Shown here: piece by piece, positions 41,070-48,570 of the stretch | Layout: every line of letters begins with the position of its first letter | Numbering within the stretch: the stretch's first letter is position 1 | Origin: Fictibacillus marinisediminis | GTDB taxonomy: Bacteria > Bacillota > Bacilli > Bacillales > Fictibacillaceae | Direction of reading: 5' to 3' | Assembly: GCF_023149135.1 (NCBI RefSeq) | Contig: NZ_JAIWJX010000002.1 | Span: 3,844,001 to 3,908,000 of the forward strand | DNA: 64,000 bases | Notes under the pieces: model-generated | Database searches by the model: none | What the model was told of the DNA's origin: nothing | What the model saw: only the letters and a program-made list of their open reading frames with translations | Made by a program: the position numbers and the translations under genes

Positions 41070-41828
41070 TCACGCTTCAGCAAGAAGAGAAGTATAATTT
41101 AACGCTTCATCACCATCCGTTAAAGGAAACTCAATGGCTCTCGGAATATCAGTTGAAAAATACCGAATGAGGTTCCTCCATTCGGAAGCATCATCCTTGG
41201 GCAATGGCAAGGTTACAAGTCTATCATTCCGTTGGTCTACGTATTTAAAATGCAGATAGACTACATATTCAGATAGTACTTTTGCGGCAGACAAAACATC
41301 TTCCCCTGTAAACGCCCAATTCCCAATATCAAATGTCATTTTTACAGGAACCTGCTGTGTCTTTGATTCCTTAAGGAAGTGGTGGATTTTTTTAAGGGAA
41401 CCGCCATGTTCCGTCTGATCATTTTCAATCGTAATTTGCAAATCGAGATTCTCTATTTTTAATGAAGCAAGCCATACTTTTAACTCCATGACGCTTGATG
41501 TTTGCATGTTGTAATGGCCGAGTGAGAATTTCACAATGGAGGCACCGATTGTAATCGCTTCCATAATAGTCAATGCAGCCGCCTCTTTATTTAACGATCC
41601 TGACTCATTAAATATTTCAACGGGTGCCGAATAAACGGAGGTTAAATGATACTCCTCCAATTGGGTGCGAAGTTCTTGCAAAGAGAACGAATCGCCAGTA
41701 AAAAGTTCTCTTCTGATCTCCGCACCTTGTGCCCCTGCATGAGTTATCTGCGGAAGAAAATGCTCCTGACCCTTCTCTAAGACTTCTTCAGCCAGAAAGG
41801 AATTTAACGTAATAAATATTTTTTTCAT
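41070..41828 (-). CDS. Xylose isomerase-like TIM-barrel protein (sugar isomerase/epimerase)
   Basis: The 252-residue protein shows the AP-endonuclease-2/xylose-isomerase-like fold: AEIRRELFTG near residue 36, IVKFSLGHYNM, QITIENDQTEHGG with a metal-ligand glutamate, VKMTFDIGNWAF with the metal aspartate, VYLHFKYV, and RAIEFPL at the C terminus carrying the last glutamate. Such enzymes isomerise or epimerise keto-sugars. The substrate is unknown. AGGGGCAG precedes the ATG at 41828. Confidence 0.82.
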   Translation of the reverse strand: MKKIFITLNSFLAEEVLEKGQEHFLPQITHAGAQGAEIRRELFTGDSFSLQELRTQLEEYHLTSVYSAPVEIFNESGSLNKEAAALTIMEAITIGASIVKFSLGHYNMQTSSVMELKVWLASLKIENLDLQITIENDQTEHGGSLKKIHHFLKESKTQQVPVKMTFDIGNWAFTGEDVLSAAKVLSEYVVYLHFKYVDQRNDRLVTLPLPKDDASEWRNLIRYFSTDIPRAIEFPLTDGDEALNYTSLLAEA

Positions 41829-41849
41829 AGACTGCCCCTTAGCGCAGCA

Positions 41850-42854
41850 TCAGTCTGAATCTCTTTCAATAAGGCTTGGCTTAAAACGGTAGATGTCAAC
41901 AAACTCATTTTCATCTTTGTTTTTAATTTGATTCAGCAGCAGCTCTACCGATTTCTTTGCCATTTCCGCAGCTGGCTGCGCTACTGTTGTAATGGGAGGT
42001 GTAAAAAAGCTGGCAAAGGGTACTTCATCAATCCCTATCACTGCTGCATCGTTCGGAATGTTTAAGTTCCGTTCTTTCATGAATTTCAATACCTCATTCA
42101 GAACAATATCATTTCCGGCCACTATGCCTTCTGGAGGAGAAGCAAGTCTAAACATTTTCTCCAGCACTGAAGAAATTTTATCAGCCGATGCGCTTTTGAT
42201 ATACTCCTCTTTTACTGGGAGTCCGTGGGCTATAAGTGCGTTCTTATAACCTTCAAGCCGTTCAACTCGCGGACTGATGTTGCGAATAATCGATGTGGTA
42301 ACCAGCGCGATTCGCTTGCGGCCCTTTTTCACTAATTGATCAACAGCCAGTTTTGCTGCCATATGGTTATCAAGCATAACCGTGGCAATATTCAAATTGT
42401 TAATCGTCCGGTCAACAAACACAACCGGAAATTGCATTTGTTTCATTCGTTCATACAGATCGAGGTTACTGCCTGTCGGGAAAATCATGATTCCATCCAC
42501 TTGTTTTGCCAGAAGCATCTCAATATACTTCTTTTCTTTTTCCGGCTCGTCGTCCGCATTGCAGACGATGATCTGATAGCCTTGTTCGTGAAAAGCATCT
42601 TCCATAGCTCTTATGATCTGAGTGGAAAAGGTATGAAGAATATTGGCGACCACTACCCCAACCGTAAACGTTGCTTTTTGCTTTAAACTCCGTGCTACAA
42701 TATTAGGCTGATAGTTTAATTCCTCAATGGTCACTTCAATTTTTTTCTTTGTTTTCTCGCTCATATAATCAAAACGGCTGTTTAAGAATTGAGAGACCGT
42801 GCTTTTTGATACTCCTGCATGTTTGGCTACATCTGCTATCGTAATGTTTTTCAT
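41850..42854 (-). CDS. LacI-family transcriptional regulator (KdgR-like)
   Basis: The 334-residue regulator starts with a LacI helix-turn-helix (TIADVAKHAGVSKSTVSQFLNS) and hinge (YQPNIVARSLKQKAT), followed by a periplasmic-binding-like ligand domain (VGVVVANILHTFSTQIIRAMED, VDGIMIFPTGS, AVIGIDEVPFASFFTPPITTV). It lies within the sugar-acid operon and probably represses it through the paired operators at 44628-44652. GGGGATGATGAC precedes the ATG. Confidence 0.9.
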   Translation of the reverse strand: MKNITIADVAKHAGVSKSTVSQFLNSRFDYMSEKTKKKIEVTIEELNYQPNIVARSLKQKATFTVGVVVANILHTFSTQIIRAMEDAFHEQGYQIIVCNADDEPEKEKKYIEMLLAKQVDGIMIFPTGSNLDLYERMKQMQFPVVFVDRTINNLNIATVMLDNHMAAKLAVDQLVKKGRKRIALVTTSIIRNISPRVERLEGYKNALIAHGLPVKEEYIKSASADKISSVLEKMFRLASPPEGIVAGNDIVLNEVLKFMKERNLNIPNDAAVIGIDEVPFASFFTPPITTVAQPAAEMAKKSVELLLNQIKNKDENEFVDIYRFKPSLIERDSD

Positions 42855-42936
42855 GTCATCATCCCCGTCTTATTCATTCAATCCAAACATTATAAGACAC
42901 TTGAAAGTGCTTTACAATCGGGGATTTAGAGGGACC

Positions 42937-43583
42937 TCAGCGATCAGCCGCCACCTCCGGGGATTGATTCAATGTATGGATATACTTCCTGCTTAACGAT
43001 ACAGCTTCTTCATAACCGCCCTTTTGGTAGGCTTTGGTCAGGTCGCTGCCAACACCGACAGCAACTGCTCCTGCATTGAGCCATTCATTCATATTGTTCA
43101 GCGAGATTCCACCGGTAGGCATGATGCGCACATTCGGCAGAGGACCATTAACCGAGCGGATAAAAGAAGGATCAAAAGCATTGGCCGGAAACAGCTTCAG
43201 CACGTCACACCCAGCTTCAAGCGCTTTTGCCATATCTCCAATGTTCATGCAGCCCGGCAGATATGGAACACTGTACCGGTTACAAAGTGCTGCAATATCT
43301 TTCACGAAATGGGAGCTGACAATAAACTGAGCTCCCGAGAGAATGGCATGGCGAGCTGTTTCTGAATCCATGACAGAGCCTGCTCCCAAGAGAACATTCA
43401 TTTGTCTTAGTTCCTTAAATACCTCTTCTGCTTGAGGAGTCGTATAGGTAAGCTCGATGGCCGTAACCCTCCCTCAATAGCCGCTTTAGACACTTGAACA
43501 GCTTCATGGCTATCTTTGCCGCGGATGACTGCAACGAGCTGTGATTCCATCAGCTTCTGTAAAACTGAGTATTTTGGCAGCAT
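42937..43583 (-). pseudogene. KDPG aldolase gene with a single-base frameshift
   Basis: From an ATG at 43583 (AAAGGAGG upstream) the frame reads a normal KDPG/KHG aldolase N terminus (KLMESQLVAVIRGKDSHEAV...AAIEGGLR). Near 43460-43463 the next expected codons AIELTYTTPQAEEVFKEL continue in another frame, consistent with loss of one G from a GGG run. The rest (LLGAGSVMDSETA, VPYLPGCMN, VLKLFPANAF with the Schiff-base lysine, MPTGGIS) is intact to 42937. Without the indel it would be about 215 residues. Either the gene is inactivated or the base was lost in sequencing or assembly; all other parts look functional. Confidence 0.9.
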
Positions 43584-43604
43584 CTTTTCTCCTCCTTTCG
43601 TCCT

Positions 43605-44561
43605 TTAGCGTTCAACCACTGCTTCCTTGTTGATAAAAGAAAAAACTTCTTCCAATAGCGGCAAGCCTTCATTATCTCCGGAAACCGTGGTGACAAGAGC
43701 TCCCACAGCATTGGCAAATTCCAGTCGTCTTTCCGGTTCAAATCCATGAAGAAGAGCGTATAAGTATCCGGCATCAAATCCGTCCCCAGCCCCAACGGTA
43801 TCGACAGGATTTACCGGGAATGCCTCCTGATGCAGCCATTGATGATTGGAATAAAGCGCCGAACCACGGGCTCCGTCCTTAATGACAAGCTGGCTGATGG
43901 AATAACGTTCAGCAAATGAGGTTAATTCCTCTTCCTTATCACTTCCGATAATGCTCTTGATCTCATCACGGCCTGTCAGCAAAATATCGATGTCTGGAAA
44001 TAGCGTTTGATACGCCGCTCTTGCTTCATCTAGGCTCCACAGCTTTAACCGTATGTTCGGATCAAAGGAAATCAGTAATTCTTTTTCTTTGGCTATGGCA
44101 ATCACCTTTTGGACAATATCCATATTTTTTCGGTGAATCGCCAGAAAGACACCTGTCAGATGAACAACATCAATGTCTTCAAACATTTCCTCTTTTATAT
44201 CTTCTGGTTCAAGAGTTAAGACGGGTGATTGATGGCGGTAGTAAAAGGTTTTTCCTGAACCGTCTTCACGGATTTCCTTTACATTTAAAGAAGTGGGATA
44301 CCCTTCCACAAAGGCAACATCATCCACATCCACCCCTTCACCTTTGGCAAAGTTATAAATAACTCTTCCGAACTCATCCTTTCCAAGCCGGCTGATCCAT
44401 TTTGAACGAAGATCCAGTCTGGCACAGCCGATGGCAAAGTTCAGTTCTGCTCCTCCTACTTTTCTTTCAAAGGTCGAAACAAATCGTAATGGTCCAGTGC
44501 TTGCTGGATTTAAGGTGATCATTGCGTCACCTAAAGTTAGGATTCCATAGTTCAATGACAA
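43605..44561 (-). CDS. kdgK: 2-keto-3-deoxygluconate kinase (PfkB family)
   Basis: The 318-residue sugar kinase has LTLGDAMITLNP and FERKVGGAELNFAIGCARLDLRSKWISRLG at the N terminus, a central SFDPNIRLKLW, and the PfkB signature DTVGAGDGFDAGYLYALLHG with the catalytic aspartate. SPVLTLEP and HLTGVFLAI fit KdgK enzymes that phosphorylate 2-keto-3-deoxygluconate. The neighbouring KDPG aldolase gene gives the next step to pyruvate and glyceraldehyde 3-phosphate. The start is TTG at 44561, 7 nt after AAAGGGG. It is the first gene of the operon. Confidence 0.88.
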   Translation of the reverse strand: MSLNYGILTLGDAMITLNPASTGPLRFVSTFERKVGGAELNFAIGCARLDLRSKWISRLGKDEFGRVIYNFAKGEGVDVDDVAFVEGYPTSLNVKEIREDGSGKTFYYRHQSPVLTLEPEDIKEEMFEDIDVVHLTGVFLAIHRKNMDIVQKVIAIAKEKELLISFDPNIRLKLWSLDEARAAYQTLFPDIDILLTGRDEIKSIIGSDKEEELTSFAERYSISQLVIKDGARGSALYSNHQWLHQEAFPVNPVDTVGAGDGFDAGYLYALLHGFEPERRLEFANAVGALVTTVSGDNEGLPLLEEVFSFINKEAVVER

Positions 44562-44585
44562 ATTTTTACCCCTTTCTTTTTCTAA

Positions 44586-44610
44586 TTACGGCAAGAAGAG
44601 CTTGCTGTAA
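44586..44610. promoter_or_regulatory. Inverted repeat in the 5' leader of the sugar-acid operon
   Basis: TTACGGCAAG and CTTGCTGTAA match at 9 of 10 positions around a 5-nt loop. It lies between the predicted promoter and the kdgK start codon. It is not followed by a T-run, so it could be a leader hairpin or a second operator. Confidence 0.45.
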
Positions 44611-44627
44611 GGGTATTAAAAAATGAC

Positions 44628-44652
44628 TAAATCGGTTTGGTAAACCGGTTTA
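44628..44652. promoter_or_regulatory. Twin LacI-type operators and overlapping promoter of the sugar-acid operon
   Basis: TAAACCGGTTTA (44641-44652) is a perfect palindrome with central CG, and TAAATCGGTTTG (44628-44639) is an imperfect copy 13 bp away. On the minus strand TTTACC inside the first operator and TTTAAT about 18 bp on make a plausible promoter, so the LacI regulator encoded in the operon should repress from here. Confidence 0.65.
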
Positions 44653-44725
44653 GTAGAATTCTAAATGAAAACCCTTACAAATGCAATCATTATTTTTCTA
44701 TCAACTTTTTAAACTTGAAATCAAT

Positions 44726-44754
44726 AAAAAGAGACCTCCAGGAAGCCTCTTTTT
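44726..44754. terminator. Terminator downstream of the thioesterase gene
   Basis: AAAAAGAG and CTCTTTTT make an 8-bp stem around 13 nt, usable from the minus strand. Confidence 0.7.
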
Positions 44755-44762
44755 GATCGTAT

Positions 44763-45155
44763 CTATTTCTTCTTCATAATCGCCATCGTACACCGGGAAA
44801 CACAGACAAGCTTTCCTTCTTCATCCGTAATCTTGATGTCCCAGATCATCGACGTTTTGCCTTTATGCAGCGGTGTGGCTGTAGCTGTAACGATCCCGTC
44901 CCGCTTGCCTCGCAGATGGTTGGCGTTGATCTCCATACCGACCGCCATCTCCGTTTCCTCATCGATAAAATGATAGGTTCCGATACTGGCGATCGTTTCT
45001 GCCAGCGCGACAGATGCACCTCCGTGCAGCAAACCAAACGGCTGATGGGTCGCTGAGTGCACCGGCATGGTGGCTACCGCCTGGTCGTCGGACAGTTCCA
45101 CAATTTCAATTCCCAGTGCTCCCAGCATCGTATCTTTCAAATTTTTCATCTCCAT
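44763..45155 (-). CDS. Hotdog-fold thioesterase, PaaI/YuxO-like
   Basis: The 130-residue protein has the PaaI-type hotdog pattern: LGIEIVELSDDQAVATMPVHSATHQPFGLLHGGASVALAETIASIG with the active-site HGG region and glutamate on the central helix, then INANHLRGKRDGIVTATATPLHKG. These enzymes hydrolyse aryl- or acyl-CoA thioesters (PaaI, or DHNA-CoA in YuxO/MenI). The substrate is not clear here. The ATG at 45155 has AAGGGGTG 8-12 nt upstream; an ATG two codons later is possible. It stands alone with a terminator after it. Confidence 0.87.
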   Translation of the reverse strand: MEMKNLKDTMLGALGIEIVELSDDQAVATMPVHSATHQPFGLLHGGASVALAETIASIGTYHFIDEETEMAVGMEINANHLRGKRDGIVTATATPLHKGKTSMIWDIKITDEEGKLVCVSRCTMAIMKKK

Positions 45156-45226
45156 ACCAAATACACCCCTTATGTAAATTGACTATATTTTCAGAATAAA
45201 TGACTGCAGGCCGGCAGACAAGCTAT

Positions 45227-45254
45227 TTCACTTTTTCAGGAAATCGCTTACAAT
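45227..45254 (+). promoter_or_regulatory. Promoter of the leader peptide/ABC exporter unit
   Basis: TTCACT (45227-45232), 16 bp and TACAAT (45249-45254) lie 30 bp upstream of the leader peptide start. The -35 match is moderate. Confidence 0.5.
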
Positions 45255-45284
45255 AAAGGCAACAATGAACAAGGAGGAATTCAA

Positions 45285-45341
45285 ATGAAAAACATGAGAA
45301 CTCAAACACTCCAAACATATAAGGGTGGAACACGTTCTTAA
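45285..45341 (+). CDS. 18-residue leader peptide upstream of the ABC exporter
   Basis: ATG at 45285 follows a perfect AAGGAGG and encodes MKNMRTQTLQTYKGGTRS, then TAA. It sits in the 137-nt leader of the exporter gene, 56 nt before that start codon. The codons for TYKGG contain ATAAGGG, which can pair with the CCCTTAT downstream, so translation of the peptide would interfere with leader folding. B. subtilis bmrCD, an ABC drug exporter operon, has an analogous leader peptide (BmrB). The ribosome site is stronger than that of many real genes, supporting translation. Confidence 0.65.
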   Translation: MKNMRTQTLQTYKGGTRS

Positions 45342-45356
45342 ATGTAAACGGTGCGC

Positions 45357-45391
45357 CCCCTTATGTGTGCCTAGCTAAAAACACAAAGGGG
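45357..45391 (+). promoter_or_regulatory. Hairpin sequestering the ABC exporter ribosome site
   Basis: CCCCTTATGTGT (45357-45368) can pair with ACACAAAGGGG (45381-45391) with one bulge. The second arm contains the AAAGGGG ribosome site of the exporter gene. The first arm can alternatively pair with ATAAGGG (45319-45325) inside the leader peptide frame, so the two foldings are mutually exclusive. There is no T-run, which points to translational rather than transcriptional attenuation. Confidence 0.5.
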
Positions 45392-45397
45392 TAAATC

Positions 45398-47140
45398 ATG
45401 CATTTTCCAATAAAAAAATTTCTCTCCTATTACAGACCGTATTTACGTTTGTTTCTTTCGGTATTGGCTTGTGCCTTTATCGCGTCCGCTGTGACTCTGA
45501 TTCTTCCGCTGCTCGTTCGGTACATTACGAAGGATGTTCTCGAAGGAGACTTGTCCATTGCGCTGAGTAAAGTGTACTGGATCGGCGGGCTGATGCTCTT
45601 TTTAGCAGCCGTTCAGAATATCGGAAACTACTTTGTGGACTACAAGGGCCATGAAGTCGGCGGCCGGATGGAACGTGATATGCGCAGTGAGCTGTTCGCG
45701 CATATGCAAAAGCTTTCCTTCAGCTTTTACGATAAAGAAAAGACCGGCCAGCTCATGTCCCGCATAACGAACGACCTGTTGCTGCTTTCCGAGCTGTACC
45801 ATCACGGTCCCGAGGACTACATGAAGTATCTCGTCCGTTTTCTTGGGGCCTTTGTGATCCTGTTTATGATCAATGCGCCATTAACGCTCGCCGTTTTCTG
45901 CTTTTTACCGATTATCGGTATCTTTTCTTTGGTTCTCAATAAAAAGCTTAACCGGTTATTTAAAAGAAACAAAGAGCGGATCGCAGACGTGAACGCACAG
46001 GTTGAGGATAGCCTTTCCGGAATCCGGGTCGTCAAATCGTTTGCCAATGAACATGTAGAAGTCAGGAAGTTCAACCAAGAAAATCAGCGGTTCTTCGAAA
46101 GCCGAAAGAGTACGTACAAAGCTGAGGCCATCTATTACGATGGCGTTGAGACGCTCATACAGCTGATTACGATCACGGTAATCGTCTTCGGCAGTGCCAG
46201 TATCGTCCACCACACGCTGGATCTGGCGGATTTGCTCACGTTTCTTCTCTATATCAGTTATATGGTCGAACCGATTCAAAAGCTGACCCATATGAGTACC
46301 CAGTTACAAGAAGGAATAACCGGCTTCCAGCGCTTTATGGAAATCATGAACTTACAACCGGCGATTGAAAGCAAGCCGGATGCCGTGACACTAACAAAGG
46401 TACATGGCGACATTGAGTTCAAGCACGTTTCTTTCCGTTACGAAGACCATCTGGACCCTGTCTTCGTTAATCTGTCGCTTCATGTACGTCCGGGAGAATA
46501 TGTTGCATTGGTTGGTCCCTCCGGAGCGGGAAAAACGACATTATGCTCGCTCATCCCCCGCTTTTATGATGTGACGGACGGCGATGTGCTGCTCGACGGA
46601 TGGAGTGTCCGGGAACTTGACCTGAAGTCGTTACGAAGTCAGATCGGTATCGTTCAGCAGGATGTATATCTCTTTGCAGGAACCGTGATGGATAATATCC
46701 GCTACGGCAGTCCAGAAGCGAGTGATGAGGAAATTATGGCGGCAGCCAAACATGCCAATGCCCATGACTTTATCATGAGTCTGCCCAACGGCTACCACTC
46801 CGAGATCGGACAGCGGGGTGTTCTGCTTTCCGGCGGCCAAAAGCAGCGGCTAAGCATCGCTCGGGTATTCTTAAAGAACCCGCCCGTTCTCATTTTGGAT
46901 GAGGCAACGAGTGCACTGGATAACGAGAGTGAGAGCATCATTAAAGATTCACTGGAATACTTGGCAAAAGGGCGCACAACGATTGTCATCGCCCACCGCC
47001 TTTCCACCATTCGCAATGCAGAGCGGATTATCGTCTTAACAGAGGATGGCATTGAGGAAGAAGGCACACACGAGGCGTTGCTTGCCCGCGGTGGCGCGTA
47101 TGCGCACCTGTATTCCAAGCAGTTTGAATTACAAGCATAA
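45398..47140 (+). CDS. ABC multidrug-type exporter (fused membrane and ATPase domains)
   Basis: The 580-residue half-transporter has six helices in the first ~310 residues (ABC_membrane domain with SFYDKEKTGQLMSRITND and a long intracellular loop). The nucleotide-binding domain that follows has Walker A VGPSGAGKTTL near residue 376, Q-loop IGIVQQDVYLFAGTVMDNI, signature LSGGQKQRLSIARV and Walker B LILDEATSALD, with the switch histidine in IVIAHRLST. It would act as a homodimer exporting drugs or lipids. The preceding leader peptide suggests induction by translation inhibitors (inference). AAAGGGG precedes the ATG. Confidence 0.92.
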   Translation: MHFPIKKFLSYYRPYLRLFLSVLACAFIASAVTLILPLLVRYITKDVLEGDLSIALSKVYWIGGLMLFLAAVQNIGNYFVDYKGHEVGGRMERDMRSELFAHMQKLSFSFYDKEKTGQLMSRITNDLLLLSELYHHGPEDYMKYLVRFLGAFVILFMINAPLTLAVFCFLPIIGIFSLVLNKKLNRLFKRNKERIADVNAQVEDSLSGIRVVKSFANEHVEVRKFNQENQRFFESRKSTYKAEAIYYDGVETLIQLITITVIVFGSASIVHHTLDLADLLTFLLYISYMVEPIQKLTHMSTQLQEGITGFQRFMEIMNLQPAIESKPDAVTLTKVHGDIEFKHVSFRYEDHLDPVFVNLSLHVRPGEYVALVGPSGAGKTTLCSLIPRFYDVTDGDVLLDGWSVRELDLKSLRSQIGIVQQDVYLFAGTVMDNIRYGSPEASDEEIMAAAKHANAHDFIMSLPNGYHSEIGQRGVLLSGGQKQRLSIARVFLKNPPVLILDEATSALDNESESIIKDSLEYLAKGRTTIVIAHRLSTIRNAERIIVLTEDGIEEEGTHEALLARGGAYAHLYSKQFELQA

Positions 47141-47142
47141 TT

Positions 47143-47175
47143 GAAAAATCGGCTCCCATCTCGGGGGCCGATTTT
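47143..47175. terminator. Intrinsic terminator after the ABC exporter
   Basis: AAAATCGGC-CC and GG-GCCGATTTT form the stem, followed by TTTTC. Confidence 0.88.
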
Positions 47176-47187
47176 CTTTGGTTGATC

Positions 47188-47222
47188 TGTCCTAGGACAA
47201 GTTCTGAATGCTGGCATATACT
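47188..47222 (+). promoter_or_regulatory. Promoter and palindromic operator of the 149-residue protein gene
   Basis: TGTCCTAGGACA (47188-47199) is a perfect 12-bp palindrome. Its last bases AGGACA serve as a plausible -35, 17 bp before TATACT (47217-47222). A repressor bound there would block polymerase. Confidence 0.5.
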
Positions 47223-47247
47223 ATAGCATCCTAGGGGGGACAACAAA

Positions 47248-47697
47248 ATGTTTAATTATCGATTGAGGGAACAGTTCCTTTTTGCCGCCAGTGACGAAAC
47301 CATTGCTTGTATGTTTAGTGCACTCGCTGACAAAGGCGGAAACATTACGGCTTTTGAACAGACACGTGCAGCAGGAAACCGGACATTCCTGAATACGGTG
47401 AGGCTGGTCAGTGGAAAGGCTGAAGGTGAAAACAGCGATGATCTCCGCACCTTGAAAAAGATACTGAAAAAGCTTGGTGTATACTATAAGCAGAAAACCG
47501 TCATTCAGTTTATTTTCACACCAGGCGTAGCCGGCCAGATTAGCGCTGTATATAATCTACTGTGGTGCAGGATGACCATTAATGCTGTTTATATCGGAGA
47601 AGACAACATCTTATATATGGACGTGTCAAATATCGAAAAGGCACAGCGCATCTTATCCAATCCAAACAGTAAACCTTGCCATAAAAATGCTGAATAA
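47248..47697 (+). CDS. Conserved hypothetical protein with ACT-like C-terminal segment
   Basis: The 149-residue soluble protein begins NYRLREQFLFAASDETIACMFSALADKGGNITAFEQTRA. It ends with PGVAGQISAVYNLLWCRMTINAVYIGEDNILYMDVSNIEKAQRIL, whose pattern (small-residue turn, helix, strands, short helix) suggests a pair of ACT-like halves. I do not recognise a named family. A CTAGGGGGG-like ribosome site precedes the ATG. It is monocistronic with a palindromic operator at its promoter and a terminator after it. Confidence 0.75.
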   Translation: MFNYRLREQFLFAASDETIACMFSALADKGGNITAFEQTRAAGNRTFLNTVRLVSGKAEGENSDDLRTLKKILKKLGVYYKQKTVIQFIFTPGVAGQISAVYNLLWCRMTINAVYIGEDNILYMDVSNIEKAQRILSNPNSKPCHKNAE

Positions 47698-47700
47698 ATA

Positions 47701-47731
47701 GAAAAGGCATAACCCTGGGGTTGTGCCTTTA
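47701..47731. terminator. Bidirectional terminator between convergent genes
   Basis: AAAGGCATAACCC and GGTTGTGCCTTT pair around a short loop with A- and T-runs at both ends. Confidence 0.85.
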
Positions 47732-47738
47732 TTGCTCT

Positions 47739-48440
47739 TTACTCATATTTCTGAAGCTCGTTTACCGTCACGAACTTATAGCCTTTTTTGCTCAGAGCAG
47801 ACAGTGTTTTATCAATCGACTCCAGCTCATTGCCGGTTTTGCCATACATCGGATGGAACAGAATGATCGAGCCCGGTTTTACATTTTTCGTAACATAACG
47901 GACCTTATCCGAAACAGACGTATAGTATGTATCTGGTTCGAGGCTCCACGTGATCGTATCCATTTGCAATTTATTAGTGTAATAAGGCAGTCCGATCAGC
48001 TTCTTACCGTTAGGCGGCCGGAAGTCGATCGTCCCTTCATAACCCGTCTGGCGGATCAGCGCGTTCGTTTTCTTCAGTTCCTGCTTGATAAAGGAAGGCG
48101 CCTTAAACACCATTCGCTTATGGGAATACGTATGATTGCCAAGCTGATGTCCAGCTTGTGCAAGCTTCTTCCCTTCCGCCATATTCTTCTGAAGTTCATT
48201 TCCGATCAGAAAAAAGGTCCCTTTGGCGTGATATCGTTCCAGTATCGGCAACAGCTTATCCACCTTGTTTGTCGGACCGTCATCAAACGTGACCGCGACC
48301 ACTTTTTGATTTGTTCCCACATGGCTTGTCAGCCCGCCGAACAGCTGAAAATTGCGGGCGTTCATTAATTTATAGGTGCCTGCCAATACTAGAAAAAGAA
48401 TCAAACACATCATTAAAATCCGCATAAATCTATTTTTCAT
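47739..48440 (-). CDS. Membrane-anchored polysaccharide deacetylase
   Basis: The 233-residue protein has an N-terminal signal anchor (RFMRILMMCLILFLVLAGTYKL) and a NodB domain: VAVTFDDGPT with the metal and base aspartates, GNHTYSHKRMV with the two metal histidines, DFRPPNGKK, and the C-terminal ILFHP. It would remove acetyl groups from peptidoglycan or another surface glycan outside the membrane. I choose ATG 48440 (GAGGTCACCC upstream) over the ATG at 48464, which lacks a ribosome site. It lies divergent from the RpiR regulator gene. Confidence 0.88.
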   Translation of the reverse strand: MKNRFMRILMMCLILFLVLAGTYKLMNARNFQLFGGLTSHVGTNQKVVAVTFDDGPTNKVDKLLPILERYHAKGTFFLIGNELQKNMAEGKKLAQAGHQLGNHTYSHKRMVFKAPSFIKQELKKTNALIRQTGYEGTIDFRPPNGKKLIGLPYYTNKLQMDTITWSLEPDTYYTSVSDKVRYVTKNVKPGSIILFHPMYGKTGNELESIDKTLSALSKKGYKFVTVNELQKYE

Positions 48441-48570
48441 GGGTGACCTCGATTGTTTTGACATTTTCTTGATTATACCAAATGGAATTGAGAGTTAATC
48501 AGCAAAAATTCTTTAAACAGATGTTTGATATAATGGAATATAAAAAGTCAGGATGGCAGGTGAATCCGTC

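Noticed and set aside
47721..48368. 215-residue plus-strand frame opposite the polysaccharide deacetylase gene
   Set aside because: Antisense of a gene with complete catalytic motifs; no ribosome site.
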